The position numbers and the translations under genes were made by a program. This document shows positions 26,501 to 37,900 of a DNA stretch of 64,000 bases, in pieces. Below the pieces are notes generated by a model. That model made no database searches, was not told where the DNA came from, and was given only the letters and a program-made list of their open reading frames with translations. Numbering within the stretch: position 1 is the first letter of the stretch; each line of letters starts with the position of its first letter. Location of the stretch: positions 9,979,600-10,043,599 of the forward strand of contig JACDQD010000007.1 of the NCBI GenBank assembly GCA_019843655.1. Reading direction: 5' to 3'. The stretch comes from Lethocerus indicus (Eukaryota > Arthropoda > Insecta > Hemiptera > Belostomatidae).

Positions 26501-29500
26501 TCGCCGGATGGAATGTCTTCCAATGGTTTTAACTTGAACTGTGCGTCTTCAGCAGGTTTACTGGGCAAACCTTTCTCCGGTATTAATTTCTTTCCTTTTT
26601 CGATATCTTCTTCTTTTCCGTCAGGTTTTTTCTGTGGTATTTTCTTCAGTGTTGCTGTCTCCTTGCTGTCTTCTTCCTCGGGAATTTTTCCTTTCCCAAT
26701 AATTAATTTTAGCGGTTCCGCTGTTTCTGGTGTATCCTTTGCTGGTTTTTCTTTAGGTTTAGAGATATCCACGGGTTGCTCATGTTCTTTTTCTTTAGGT
26801 ACACCATCAACAGGTCTATAAGATTCTAAGGAAGGTTCAAATTTTTCAGGTAACTTTGCTCGTCTCCTTCTTGTCTTCTTTATTAGTTTTGCTTCTTCGT
26901 AATTTCTAGAGAGTATACCGTTATCTACAAATATGGGTTCCAGTTCTGTCAGCTTCGGTATTTTCATTCTGGGTGGCCATTCATATCTGGTTATTCTACT
27001 TTTCAAATGAACTTTGGGTACCTTTGGAGTTTCAATTTCTTTCTTCGGTAATTTAGGAGTCTTTTTCAGTATAATACTTGCAAAGAGAGGTAAGTCTTTA
27101 ACATCAACCATTTCAACACGTCTTGGTTTTATTTCTGTTCTTTCTAATTTCATCGGAACTAGTTCTGGCTTTTTAACAACTGGAACAATTTTTTCATCTT
27201 CTGGCTGCTCGGGCTTTTTATCTTCCACCTGTTCTTTCGGAATTTCTTGAGATGGCCGAGGTTTTTCAGGTCTCTTCTTTCGTCTCCACGGTGCTCTCTC
27301 AGGAGCTTCCTCGACTGGAACGGGACGATCATCTTTCTCAACAACCTCTGGAGCTTTTTCGGGTACCTTTTTTCTCCTCCACGGAGCACCAACAGGCTTC
27401 TCCTCTGGCTCTACGCTTTCTTTCGGTTTTGTGACATCTGGACTGACATCTACAGATTCCTGAGGTTCCTTAGGCGTTTCTTCTAAGGCTTCAGGACTTT
27501 CCTCACCATCAACTTTCGTTGTTTGTATATCTTCAGGTTTCTTAGGTCGTTTCTTTTTCTTTGGTTTATCAGGTGCCATTTCGAAAGTTGGTCGAGACAG
27601 TTCTTCATCATCTTCTTTGCGTTCGAATGGTTTTGGTTTACCAATTTCTGGTTCCTTCACTTTTTCTTCGTCTTTTGGTTTATCCTTTCTCCAAGGCTTC
27701 AGTGTAACTGTTTCTATGCCCTCTTTATCTGGCTCACCTTGCTTCTTTCTAAATTTTATTTCTTTCTCTTCTTCAGGACGTTTTTCTTTAGGTTTACCGA
27801 GAATGAGTTTCCGCTCCTCTTCGGGAACTTCTGGGCTGGTATGTTTTTCCATTGGCTTCTTCGATTTTTCTACCGTTGGTGCTTCTTCTGGTAGCTTTTC
27901 TACTGGTGATTTTTCTTTCACAACTTCATCTGGGCGTTCGCCGGATGGAATGTCTTCCAATGGTTTTAACTTGAACCGTGCGTCTTCAGCAGGTTTACTG
28001 GGCAAACCTTTCTCCGGTATTAATTTCTTTCCTTTTTCGATATCTTCTTCTTTTCCGTCAGGTTTTTTCTGTGGTATTTTCTTCAGTGTTGCTGTCTCCT
28101 TGCTGTCTTCTTCCTCGGGAATTTTTCCTTTCCCAATAATTAATTTTAGCGGTTCCGCTGTTTCTGGTGTATCCTTTCCTGGTTTTTCTTTAGGTTTAGA
28201 TATATCCACGGGTTGCTCATGTTCTTTTTCTTTAGGTACACCATCAACAGGTCTATAAGATTCTAAGGAAGGTTCAAATTTTTCAGGTAACTTTGCTCGT
28301 CTCCTTCTTGTCTTCTTTATTAGTTTCGCTTCTTCGTAATTTCTAGAGAGTATACCGTTATCTACAAATATGGGTTCCAGTTCTGTCAGCTTCGGTATTT
28401 TCATTCTGGGTGGCCATTCATGTCTGGTTATTCTACTTTTCAAATGAACTTTGGGTACCTTTGGAGTTTCAATTTCTTTCTTCGGTAATTTAGGAGTCTT
28501 TTTCAGTATAATACTTGCAAATAGTGGTAAGTCTTTAACCTCAACCACTTCAACACGTCTTGGTTTTATTTCTGTTCTTTCTAATTTCATCGGAACTAGT
28601 TTTGGCTTTTTGACAACTGGAATAGCTTCTGGCTGCTCAGGCTTTTTATCTTCCAACTGTTCTTCTTTCGGAATTTCTTGAGATGGCCGAGGTTTTTCAG
28701 GTCTCTTCTTTCGTCTCCACGGTGCTCTGCCAGGAGTCTCCTCGACCGGTTCGGGACGATCGTCTTTCTCCAAAACGTCCGAAGCTTTTTCTTCCTCAAT
28801 ATTTCTTTGTGAAACCTTTAAACCTTTCTGTTTCCTCCAAGGCAGTTCAGGTTTTTCTTTTAACTCAGGGACAGGACCAACTATTTCAGATTTTCCGAGA
28901 GGTTTAATGGGAACCTCTTCTTCGTCTGAATCTATTTCCACCGGCGGAGCCACGGACTGTTGTTCCGATTCTGGTACTGGCTTTGTTGGCTTCATTATGC
29001 TCTTTTTCTTTGGTGGAGTTTCCTTTACCTTCTCGTGAATCTGAAGCTCATGTTCTTCTTCGACAAACTGCACATGTTTTTCCTTCTTTTCCGATATAAG
29101 TACGTCTTCATCGATCTTCTTTGAAGTATCATCCGCTACAGAAAGAACAGTGACATCTGTCGCGAAAGGAATTTTAGACTGTTCCTCTATGCTTTCAACT
29201 ACTTCATGGGATACGGTAGGCTGCTTCTTTGAGAAACTAATCTTAATAATAGTTTGGTCATCATCCAGATGCTCATCAACAATTTTTTCTCTACTTGGCG
29301 CTGTCACAGTTTCACGTTTCACTGGTTTCAGTTCGGCAGTGTCTAATGTTTCCTGTATTACTTCTTTCTTCTGAATGAAAGCTTTCTTAAGCGTTACTTT
29401 TTCTTCAGTCCATGGTTCAGGCTGTTCCAGCGGCTGTATTTTATGTGGTTTTGGTGTTTCCTCGGATATTTCAGTAGGCAGTTTCTCTACACCCTCCATG

Positions 29501-32500
29501 AGCTCCTTCTCTTCCTCAGTTTTGGGCACAACAGTTTCCCGTTTGACCGGTTTCAGTTCCACAGTGTCTACTGTTTCCTGCGTTACTTCCTTCTTCTGAA
29601 CAGCCGCTTTCTTAAGCGTTACTTTTTCTTCCGTCCAGGGTTTAGGTTTCTTCACCGGCTGTACTTTATGTGGTTTTGGAGTTTCCTCGGATACTTCAGT
29701 AGGCAGTTTCTCTACACCCTCCATGAGTTCCATTTCTTCCTCAGTTTTGGGCACAATAGTTTCCCGTTTCACTGGTTTCAGTTGCACAGTGTCTATTGTT
29801 TCCTGCGTTACTTCCTTCTTCTGAACAGCCGCTTTCTTAAGCGTTACTTTTTCTTCCGTCCAGGGTTTAGGCTTCTCCACCGGCTGTACTTTATGTGGTT
29901 TTGGAGTTTCCTCGGATACTTCAGTGGGCAGTTTTTCTACACCCTCCATGAGCTCCTTCTCTTCCTCAGTTTGGGGCACAACAGTTTTCCTTTTCACTGG
30001 TTTCAGTTGCACAGTGTCTATTGTTTCCTGCGTTACTTCCTTCTTCTGAACAGCCGCTTTCTTAAGCGTTACTTTTTCTTCCGTCCAGGGTTTAGGCTTC
30101 TCCACCGGCTGTACTTTATGTGGTTTTGGTGTTTCCTCGGATATTTCAGTGGGCAGTTTCTCTACACCCTCCATGAGCTCCTTCTCTTCCTCAGTTTTGG
30201 GCACAACAGTTTCCCGTTTCACTGGTTTCAGTTGCACAGTGTCTATTGTTTCCTGCGTTACTTCCTTCTTCTGAACAACCGCTTTCTTAAGCGTTACTTT
30301 TTCTTCCGTCCAGGGTTTAGGCTTCTCCACCGGCTGTACTTTATGTGGTTTTGGTGTTTCCTCGGATATTTCAGTGGGCAGTTTCTCTACACCCTCCATG
30401 AGCTCCTTCTCTTCCTCAGTTTTGGGCACAACAGTTTCCCGTTTACGCGGTTTCAATTGCACAGTGTCTATTGTTTCCTGCGTTACTTCCTTCTTCTGAA
30501 CAGCGGCTTTCTTAAGCGTTACTTTTTCTTCCGTCCAGGGTTTAGGCTTCTCCACCGGCTGTACTTTATGTGGTTTTGGTGTTTCCTCGGATACTTCAGT
30601 AGGCAGTTTCTCTACACCCTCCATGAGCTCCTTCTCTTCCTCAGTTTTGGGCACAACAGTTTCCCGTTTCACTGGTTTCAGTTGCACAGTGTCTATTGTT
30701 TCCTGCGTTACTTCCTTCTTCTGAACAACCGCTTTCTTAAGCGTTACTTTTTCTTCCGTCCAGGGTTTAGGCTTCTCCACCGGCTGTACTTTATGTGGTT
30801 TTGGAGCTTCCTCAGATACTTCAGTAGGCAGTTTCTCTACACCCTCCATGAGCTCCTTCTCTTCCTCAGTTTTGGGCACAACAGTTTCCCGTTTCACTGG
30901 TTTCAGTTGCACAGTGTCTATTGTTTCCTGCGTTACTTCCTTCTTCTGAACAGCCGCTTTCTTAAGTGTTACTTTTTCTTCCGTCCAGGGTTTAGGCTTC
31001 TCCACCGGCTGTACTTTATGTGGTTTTGGAGTTTCCTCGGATACTTTAGTAGGCAGTTTCTCTACACCCTCCATGAGCTCCTTCTCTTCCTCTGTTTTGG
31101 GCACAACAGTTTCCCGTTTAACCGGTTTCAGTGGCACAGTGTCTATTGTTTCCTGCGTTACTTCCTTCTTCTGAACAACCGCTTTCTTAAGCGTTACTTT
31201 TTCTTCCGTCCAGGGTTTAGGCTTCTCCACCGGCTGTACTTTATGTGGTTTTGGTGTTTCCTCGGATATATCAGTGGGCAGTTTCTCTACACCCTCCATG
31301 AGCTCCTTCTCTTCCTCAGTTTTGTGCACAACAGTTTCCCGTTTCACTGGTTTCAGTTGCACAGTGTCTATTGTTTCCTGCGTTACTTCCTTCTTCTGAA
31401 CAGCCGCTTTCTTAAGTGTTACTTTTTCTTCCGTCCAGGGTTTAGGCTTCTCCACCGGCTGTACTTTATGTGGTTTTGGAGTTTCCTCGGATACTTCAGT
31501 AGGCAGTTTCTCTACACCCTCCATGAGCTCCTTCTCTTCCTCTGTTTTGGGCACAACAGTTTCCCGTTTAACCGGTTTCAGTTGCACAGTGTCTATTGTT
31601 TCCTGCGTTACTTCCTTTTTCTGAACAACCGCTTTCTTAAGCGTTACTTTTTCTTCCGTCCAGGGTTTAGGCTTCTCCACCGGCTGTACTTTATGTGGTT
31701 TTGGTGTTTCCTCGGATGTTTCAGTGGGCAGTTTGTCTACACCCTCCATGAGCTCCTTCTCTTCCTCAGTTTTGGGCACAACAGTTTCCCGTGTGACTGG
31801 TTTCAGTTGCACAGTGTCTACTGTTTCCTGCGTTACTTCCTTCTTCTGAACAACCGCTTTCTTAAGCGTTACTTTTTCTTCCGTCCAGGGTTTAGGCTTC
31901 TCCACCGGCTGTATTTTATGTGGTTTTGGAGCTTCCTCAGATACTTCAGTAGGCAGTTTCTCTACACCCTCCATGAGTTCCTTCTCTTCCTCAGTTTTGG
32001 GCACAATAGTTTCCCGTTTCACTGGTTTCAGATGCACAGTGTCTATTGTTTCCTGCGTTACTTCCTTCTTCTGAACAGCCGCTTTCTTAAGCGTTACTTT
32101 TTCTTCCGTCCAGGGTTTAGGCTTCTCCAGCGGCTGTATTTTATGTGGTTTTGGTGTTTCCTCGGATACTTCAGTAGGCAGTTTCTCTACACCCTCCATG
32201 AGCTCCTTCTCTTCCTTAGTTTTGGGCACAACAGTTTCCCGTTTCACCGGTTTCAGTTGCACAGTGTCTATTGTTTCCTGTGTCACTTCCGTTTTTGGAA
32301 GCATCGTTTTCTTGAGCGTTATTGCTTCTTCTGTCCATGGTTTCGGTTGCTCCTCACTAATCTTTTGAAATTTTGATATTTCCCTAGTTATTATTGATGC
32401 GGCCTTTCTTCGTTTAATGGTATCAAGTTGTTCCTGAATCTTCTCTGTGTCTTCAAAACGATCTTTAAACGACTTCTTCAGCTGTGTTAGTTCCTCTGTC

Positions 32501-33100
32501 CAAGGAACTCTTTTCTGTGTTTTAACCTCATCTTGTTTTTCTTTTGTTGTAGACTTGTCGATGACTACCTCTTCTTCTCGCATCAACTGACTATCCAATG
32601 ATCTATCCCTTCTTCTCCATGGTGCTTGCTGAACTTGGACTTCATGGGGCTGCCTGGATTCAAGTGACCTTCCCCGCCCACTTCTCCTCCCCGTGGTAGT
32701 TGTAAGTCTACTCTGTCTAATAAAAGTACTCTTCTCTTGGGATAGAAAATCTAAATCAGCTTTATCGCTTAACTCCTCGCTAGTTGTCCCCTCTTCACTC
32801 GTTTCATCCCTAACTCCTAATTGTTCACCAATATCTGTTTTTGTTACTCCCCTATCACCCTTACTCGCAACATAGTCACCACCCTTTTGATCAGGAATTT
32901 TAGTCACTTTTGCATACACGTGATGTCCTGTAAGTCATACTAAAATGACTACAAGAATTTAACACACAAGTAAAATATTACATAATAATCTAAAGTAAGT
33001 TCAGTTATGTTAATCTAGAAAGGTTATGATAACAAAAATCATTGTAATAAAATATTCGCAGTAATTATTAACCGATCAATTATTACACGAGAGTTATCTC

Positions 33101-33149
<49 letters not shown>

Positions 33150-34905
33150 AAATTATAAATTACAATACCAATAATATAAATAATCAAATACAGAAGTAAG
33201 TAGTTTTATTGGGGCCTTACAACATAGAATCAAATATGAAAAAACAAAAATTAAAAAGGAATGATATAATAATGATCCATTGAAAACATTAAAATAAATA
33301 GATCAGAACCAATATTCGGAAAGAAAGGTATCAATTGGAAAGGGGCAATGATTCACGTGCTCAAAAGAAACAGTAACGTAAGAATACGTGGAAGGGGGGG
33401 GCAGTGGATGGAACAAACTGACGCAACATTTTTTTTTACTGTCACGAGCTGAAAACGATAGGCCATATAAGGCGATCCAAAGTGGAGTGTCGCAACTCGG
33501 TCGCCGCTTTTCTATAAGTGGTCGGTCTCGGCAGGAGGAAAAGACAAGTCTAAATAGAAGACCTCCGCCGGTCTCGTCTTAATCTTAATAGAGGGAGTGG
33601 AAGTGGGAATGGGAGTTACTACCGCCGGTAGTGGTGGTAACTCCTGGTGGGGGAATTGAACGCTGCGTGGGTCCAGTCGTATTTTTGAATATACGGGGAG
33701 TCACAACCACGGAGGCACGTTGACGCATACCGCTCCCAGTCGCAGTCGCAGTCATACCACGTGAACCCTTCTCCTTTACACGCTGTCACTCTCAGCCTTC
33801 TACATTTGTGTTTCCCGAGTCGCTAGGCCTCGTCGTTATACCAAAAGTGTTCGTTATCAGTGCCCGTTATACAAAGTGTAAAGTGAAGTGGTGCTACAAG
33901 TGAGAGGCAATAATTTATCACAGATAATGTAACCGTGTTAGCTTATAAGTTAGCAAGTTACCACACATATATAAAGGCCTTGTGAAACGTCTCAAGATAT
34001 TTGGTACGGATTTTAATTTTTAAAAAAAATTCTGTATTCAGAATTTTTCTTACGATTCTATGCCCGGCACAATTAATGCTGTAACAGCAGAAAGTGCGCT
34101 CGGGTTTCCGCGCTAAGTCTAACTTGTTTGTAAATGGAAGCTTCAAACCAATTTATTTTTATTATGTCGAATTAAAAAATTACTAATCGAAACCCAAACA
34201 TCATAAATACGTTCCACAAGGCCGCTATGTAACAGAGTAGGACGAAAGTTTTATGAGAAATCAGTTGTCAAGGGGGAGGGTGGGGAAGGAATTTCTGACA
34301 GGAATTGAAGTCTTACGCACAGTAATTGCGATAAATATTAATGAAACTATATGCCATTTTGTTGTTGGTAAATGTGATAAAAATAGTGAACGGATTTCGC
34401 GGTTTGCCAATTTTAAACCCGGTTTGACCTGTCCCCAGAACGGTGTATGAGTCAAATGACTCATCAACGAAGCCGGTAAGATTTTGGCAAACGTCGGTAG
34501 CAGTCACCGATGGAACGCGCGCAATTTCAAAGAGACGACGCAATCCCAAAGCGTTTCAGAATCCGGCCGCCGCTTTATTCGTTAAATGAATAGGGGGCCA
34601 AGGACAAACGAAAGTGAAAATGACATCATTTCCTTTTAAGAACAACGTTCAGTTTCCAAACACGGTGGGGGGAATAATTCGCGACCTTATCTGGATTTAT
34701 CGCGGACCTACACAGAGTCGACAAGAGCCCGCTCGTCCACTTGGAGACTTTGTCGAGTTGGCCACTCTTTCTATTTTGGTCTATTTGAAATGAGTTTCCC
34801 AAGGTCAAAACCGTGTAATAATATTTCAGCAATAAATTGTTTCTTTTTTAGCGTTGTTTTTTTAGTACCCTTCATCAGCCCTAGTATATGCGCGTGCGCT
34901 TGAAT

Positions 34906-34943
<38 letters not shown>

Positions 34944-37900
34944 GTATGTGTGTGTACGTGTATGTGTGTGGGGGGATGTATCTATCATCCAGAAATGTGG
35001 AAAATGAAAATAAAACGGAGATGGTAAGGTCCCTCCAGGATGAACGATGCGGTTTGGACGGATGCCCGTGTGGGGCCTGAGTCACCGCACAAAGAAGGAT
35101 TAAAAAAGAAACCAGTGACTCAACATGGACGACACTCATCCCTATACATAGACCTTTAGACACATTTACAGACTACAATCTCAAAAATTCGGTCTTTACA
35201 TTTTCCGAGTAATTTTAAGTCGGTTGGCAGAGAGCGACGTAATAATGTAAGAGATATAGGGAGAACTAGCTATTATTTTTAAACGTACAATCGGGGCCAA
35301 TGCCAATAACGTTAAATCCCCGTATTAAATTTAAACCTGGACCCACAATAATTTCCTTTGTTTTTAAAGAACGTTTTACTTAGGAGAAAATATTCTTGAG
35401 TCGTTTTATACGGCTTTAAGGCTTAGTATTATATCTCGAAAGGCTATTTTTAATGGTTACTAAATAGTGGTTATCTTATCAATGAAAGGAACGAGTCGTG
35501 TTCCCTATTGAAGGGGGATTGTATACCGAAGATAACAAAAGTTATTTCTTCGTCATCCACGTTCACTGGCGCGTCCGCATTTACACGGTGAGTTAGCCTG
35601 GAAGTTTCAGGTGAGGTTTTATGTGTCCTAGATGAGAGCTAGGGAGAACCCCAAATATAGGTATGTGTAAAGTGTGAGCTCCCCTCTGGACCCCAAAATA
35701 ACATACCACACACACACATACAACCACCACCCCACGACCCCTACCTACATTAAAACGTCCTTACGCTCTCTTCAATATTCTTGGAAATTCATTTAAAACG
35801 GGGAAAATCAATTGCAACGGTTTATGTTTTCAACATATATATTACTGAGCCTGTTACCAACTGTAATTTAAAGGAAATTTCAAGATGAAAAACTACATTT
35901 TTAATAATACCTTTATCATGAATATATTTCATAAATGGCCATTTTAATATTCATTAAAATTATGTTTGCAACGTTGTCTTTTAATATAATAATAATGGGA
36001 GAATAAGTTCTTTTTTTAATGACTTGAAATGGAAAAGTAATAGGAAAACATTTTTTGCTGAATGAATATACTCATACCATTCAAAAATACATTTTTTACA
36101 GCAAGTTATAAGCAATCATTCAGACTTGGAAAATATACTTTGATTTTCTTATGCATTATAGCATTTTAATTGTGCAAGTTATAAATATGACCAGTAGGTA
36201 TTTTTGGTAGCTACACCTTGAAGTAATTGCCAACCTTCTTATAATAATCAATGAGCTAAATAATTTAATAACTGTTTAAAAAATAATGATTATTCATTTT
36301 TAAAGTGTAGATTTATATTTTAAATAACTTATGATGTTTGTATCTTTCCTACTCTAAAAACTGACGCAGTTCCAGAATTAGAGAAATATTTTGTGAATAG
36401 ATGATGGAATAAAATACGAAAGCGTTTAGGAAACAACAGAAGAAAAGGAAGTTAGGTACATAGATGCAATTAAATACTTTTATTATGTAGACTTTCCGTT
36501 GTGTTACAATATTTTTGCCTTATGTAAGTGTTATATAATACATAATAATAAGATATTTTGTGGTAGCTAGCACGCAGTTCTGGAAATATCATTAATTTAA
36601 ATTTGAATTAAGCAGCTAAAGCTAAGTAGATATTAAAATGAATATGAATGATGCAGTAGAGTAACTATTTTTTTACAAATGGATATAACTTAGAATTACA
36701 AGTGAACTGTTTTTGGTAACAAATTTTCATAATTGTCTCTGACTAGAACTTATAAATAAGTTTGGTAACAAAATTCTCCCTTAATTTTCAAGGAATGTAG
36801 CAATATTATACAGAACTGATAATGTTTGAAAATAACGTTTAGAAACATATTGTATCATTAGTATATTTCATTCTTGCAGGGCCAAGAATGAATTAATGTT
36901 AGGTACTTTTTAGAACTACATTCCTTTACCTCGAAAAGTAAGACTGAATCATACAGCATAAATAAGCTACAAAAGAAGCAGCAATAAAATCTGAAAATCC
37001 ATTTCCTCTCACTTGAAGCAATAATTCTGTTTCTAATTAAAAATAAAATATTTTCCTTTCAATAAAGCACCACACCTTTCTGATGGTTGTTAACATAACT
37101 GAACTTGTTTTTTCTATAAAGAGATATGTTGCTATATTAATAACATGGAGGGTTAGTTCTTACTTTTAATGATGAGTTTTGCAGAAACCTCTGCTTGGCC
37201 TGCACTATTTGTTGCTCTGCATGTGAAAACACCAGCATCTTCTTCATAAGTTGAAGGTATTAGAAGCACCGCATTTTTACCTTCATTAATCATCTGAGCG
37301 AAACAACAAAATTACCTAATTCAATCCTTTCAATGTTCTAAACATTGTTAAAAACTTTTTCCTGAGTAACTCGTCCTGAATTAATTTATGCAATAATATA
37401 ACTTCATTAGATTAAGAGTGTACTTTAAATAATTAGACCAGAACTACGCTTTAAATTGTTTAATATAAGTAACCTTCCTTCTATCTCATTAAAATTTGAA
37501 TTAAATTGTAATCCACTTAATAGAGTTCAAACAACATAAAGCTCACATTTATCACAGACACATTACTCAGCATGCATGTATATAAATAAATGACACACAT
37601 CATAACATTAGACTACTGATTCTTTTAGTACATGAATCAGCTATGCAGTCATGGATTGGTTGCCAAAATCACCAAGAAACAATTCTACAAAATTTTATTT
37701 TTATACTTAGATTTCATCTTGTGACTTAAAATAAAAAAAGGTTTCTTCTATGAACTTTTTAACTTATTATCTGTTGATGATTTTAATAATGACAAAATTT
37801 TATCTATGAAATTTCACTTCATGATCTGATATGACAATAAATGAAACTAACTTCTATAATAAACTGAATAAATAAGTTAGAAACACTATGACACGCAACC

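Larger units (their letters stand above)
33380..35760. promoter_or_regulatory. Putative intragenic muscle promoter/enhancer
   Basis: This block contrasts with every other intron by its high CpG and GC content. It holds a perfect CArG box at 33463-33472, TATAAG at 33513-33518, a CACGTG E-box at 33758-33763, an Inr-like TCAGT at 33857-33861 followed by a GTGAGA donor-like site, a palindromic AP-1 pair at 34447-34464, and a MEF2-like CTATTTTTAA at 35444-35453. It lies just upstream of the PEVK-1 exon. Several signals (CArG then TATAAG, then TCAGT) are oriented on the plus strand, so an antisense or bidirectional promoter is as possible as a sallimus one. Confidence 0.5.
32928..37163. other. 4.2-kb intron holding a CpG-rich block
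   Basis: The outer parts are AT-rich. A (TA)n run sits at 33104-33147. From about 33380 to 35760 the sequence is CpG-rich and contains regulatory motifs listed separately. From about 35800 to 37150 it is AT-rich with no exon recognised. No conventional sallimus exon lies in this interval. Confidence 0.7.

Noticed and set aside
26086..28258. Repeated plus-strand open frames of 120-210 residues
   Set aside because: Antisense shadows of the 1.43-kb spring repeat; they recur at the same 1437-bp step as the coding strand.
29443..32376. 977-residue open frame on the plus strand
   Set aside because: It is the antisense shadow of the 225-bp coding repeat. Each unit repeats the same stop-free antisense frame, and its Phe/Leu/Tyr-rich product (FGHNSFPF, RFLKRYFFFRP) has no splice or start context.
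32917..32919. GTG as a start codon for the PEVK-1 exon
   Set aside because: A splice acceptor (GACTTACAG) lies eight bases upstream and the phase matches exon 37164-37293, so this is an internal codon.
34771..35163. 130-residue minus-strand ORF
   Set aside because: It runs through the (AT)n and (TG)n microsatellite (YIYIYIY, THTYTYT) and has no splice context.
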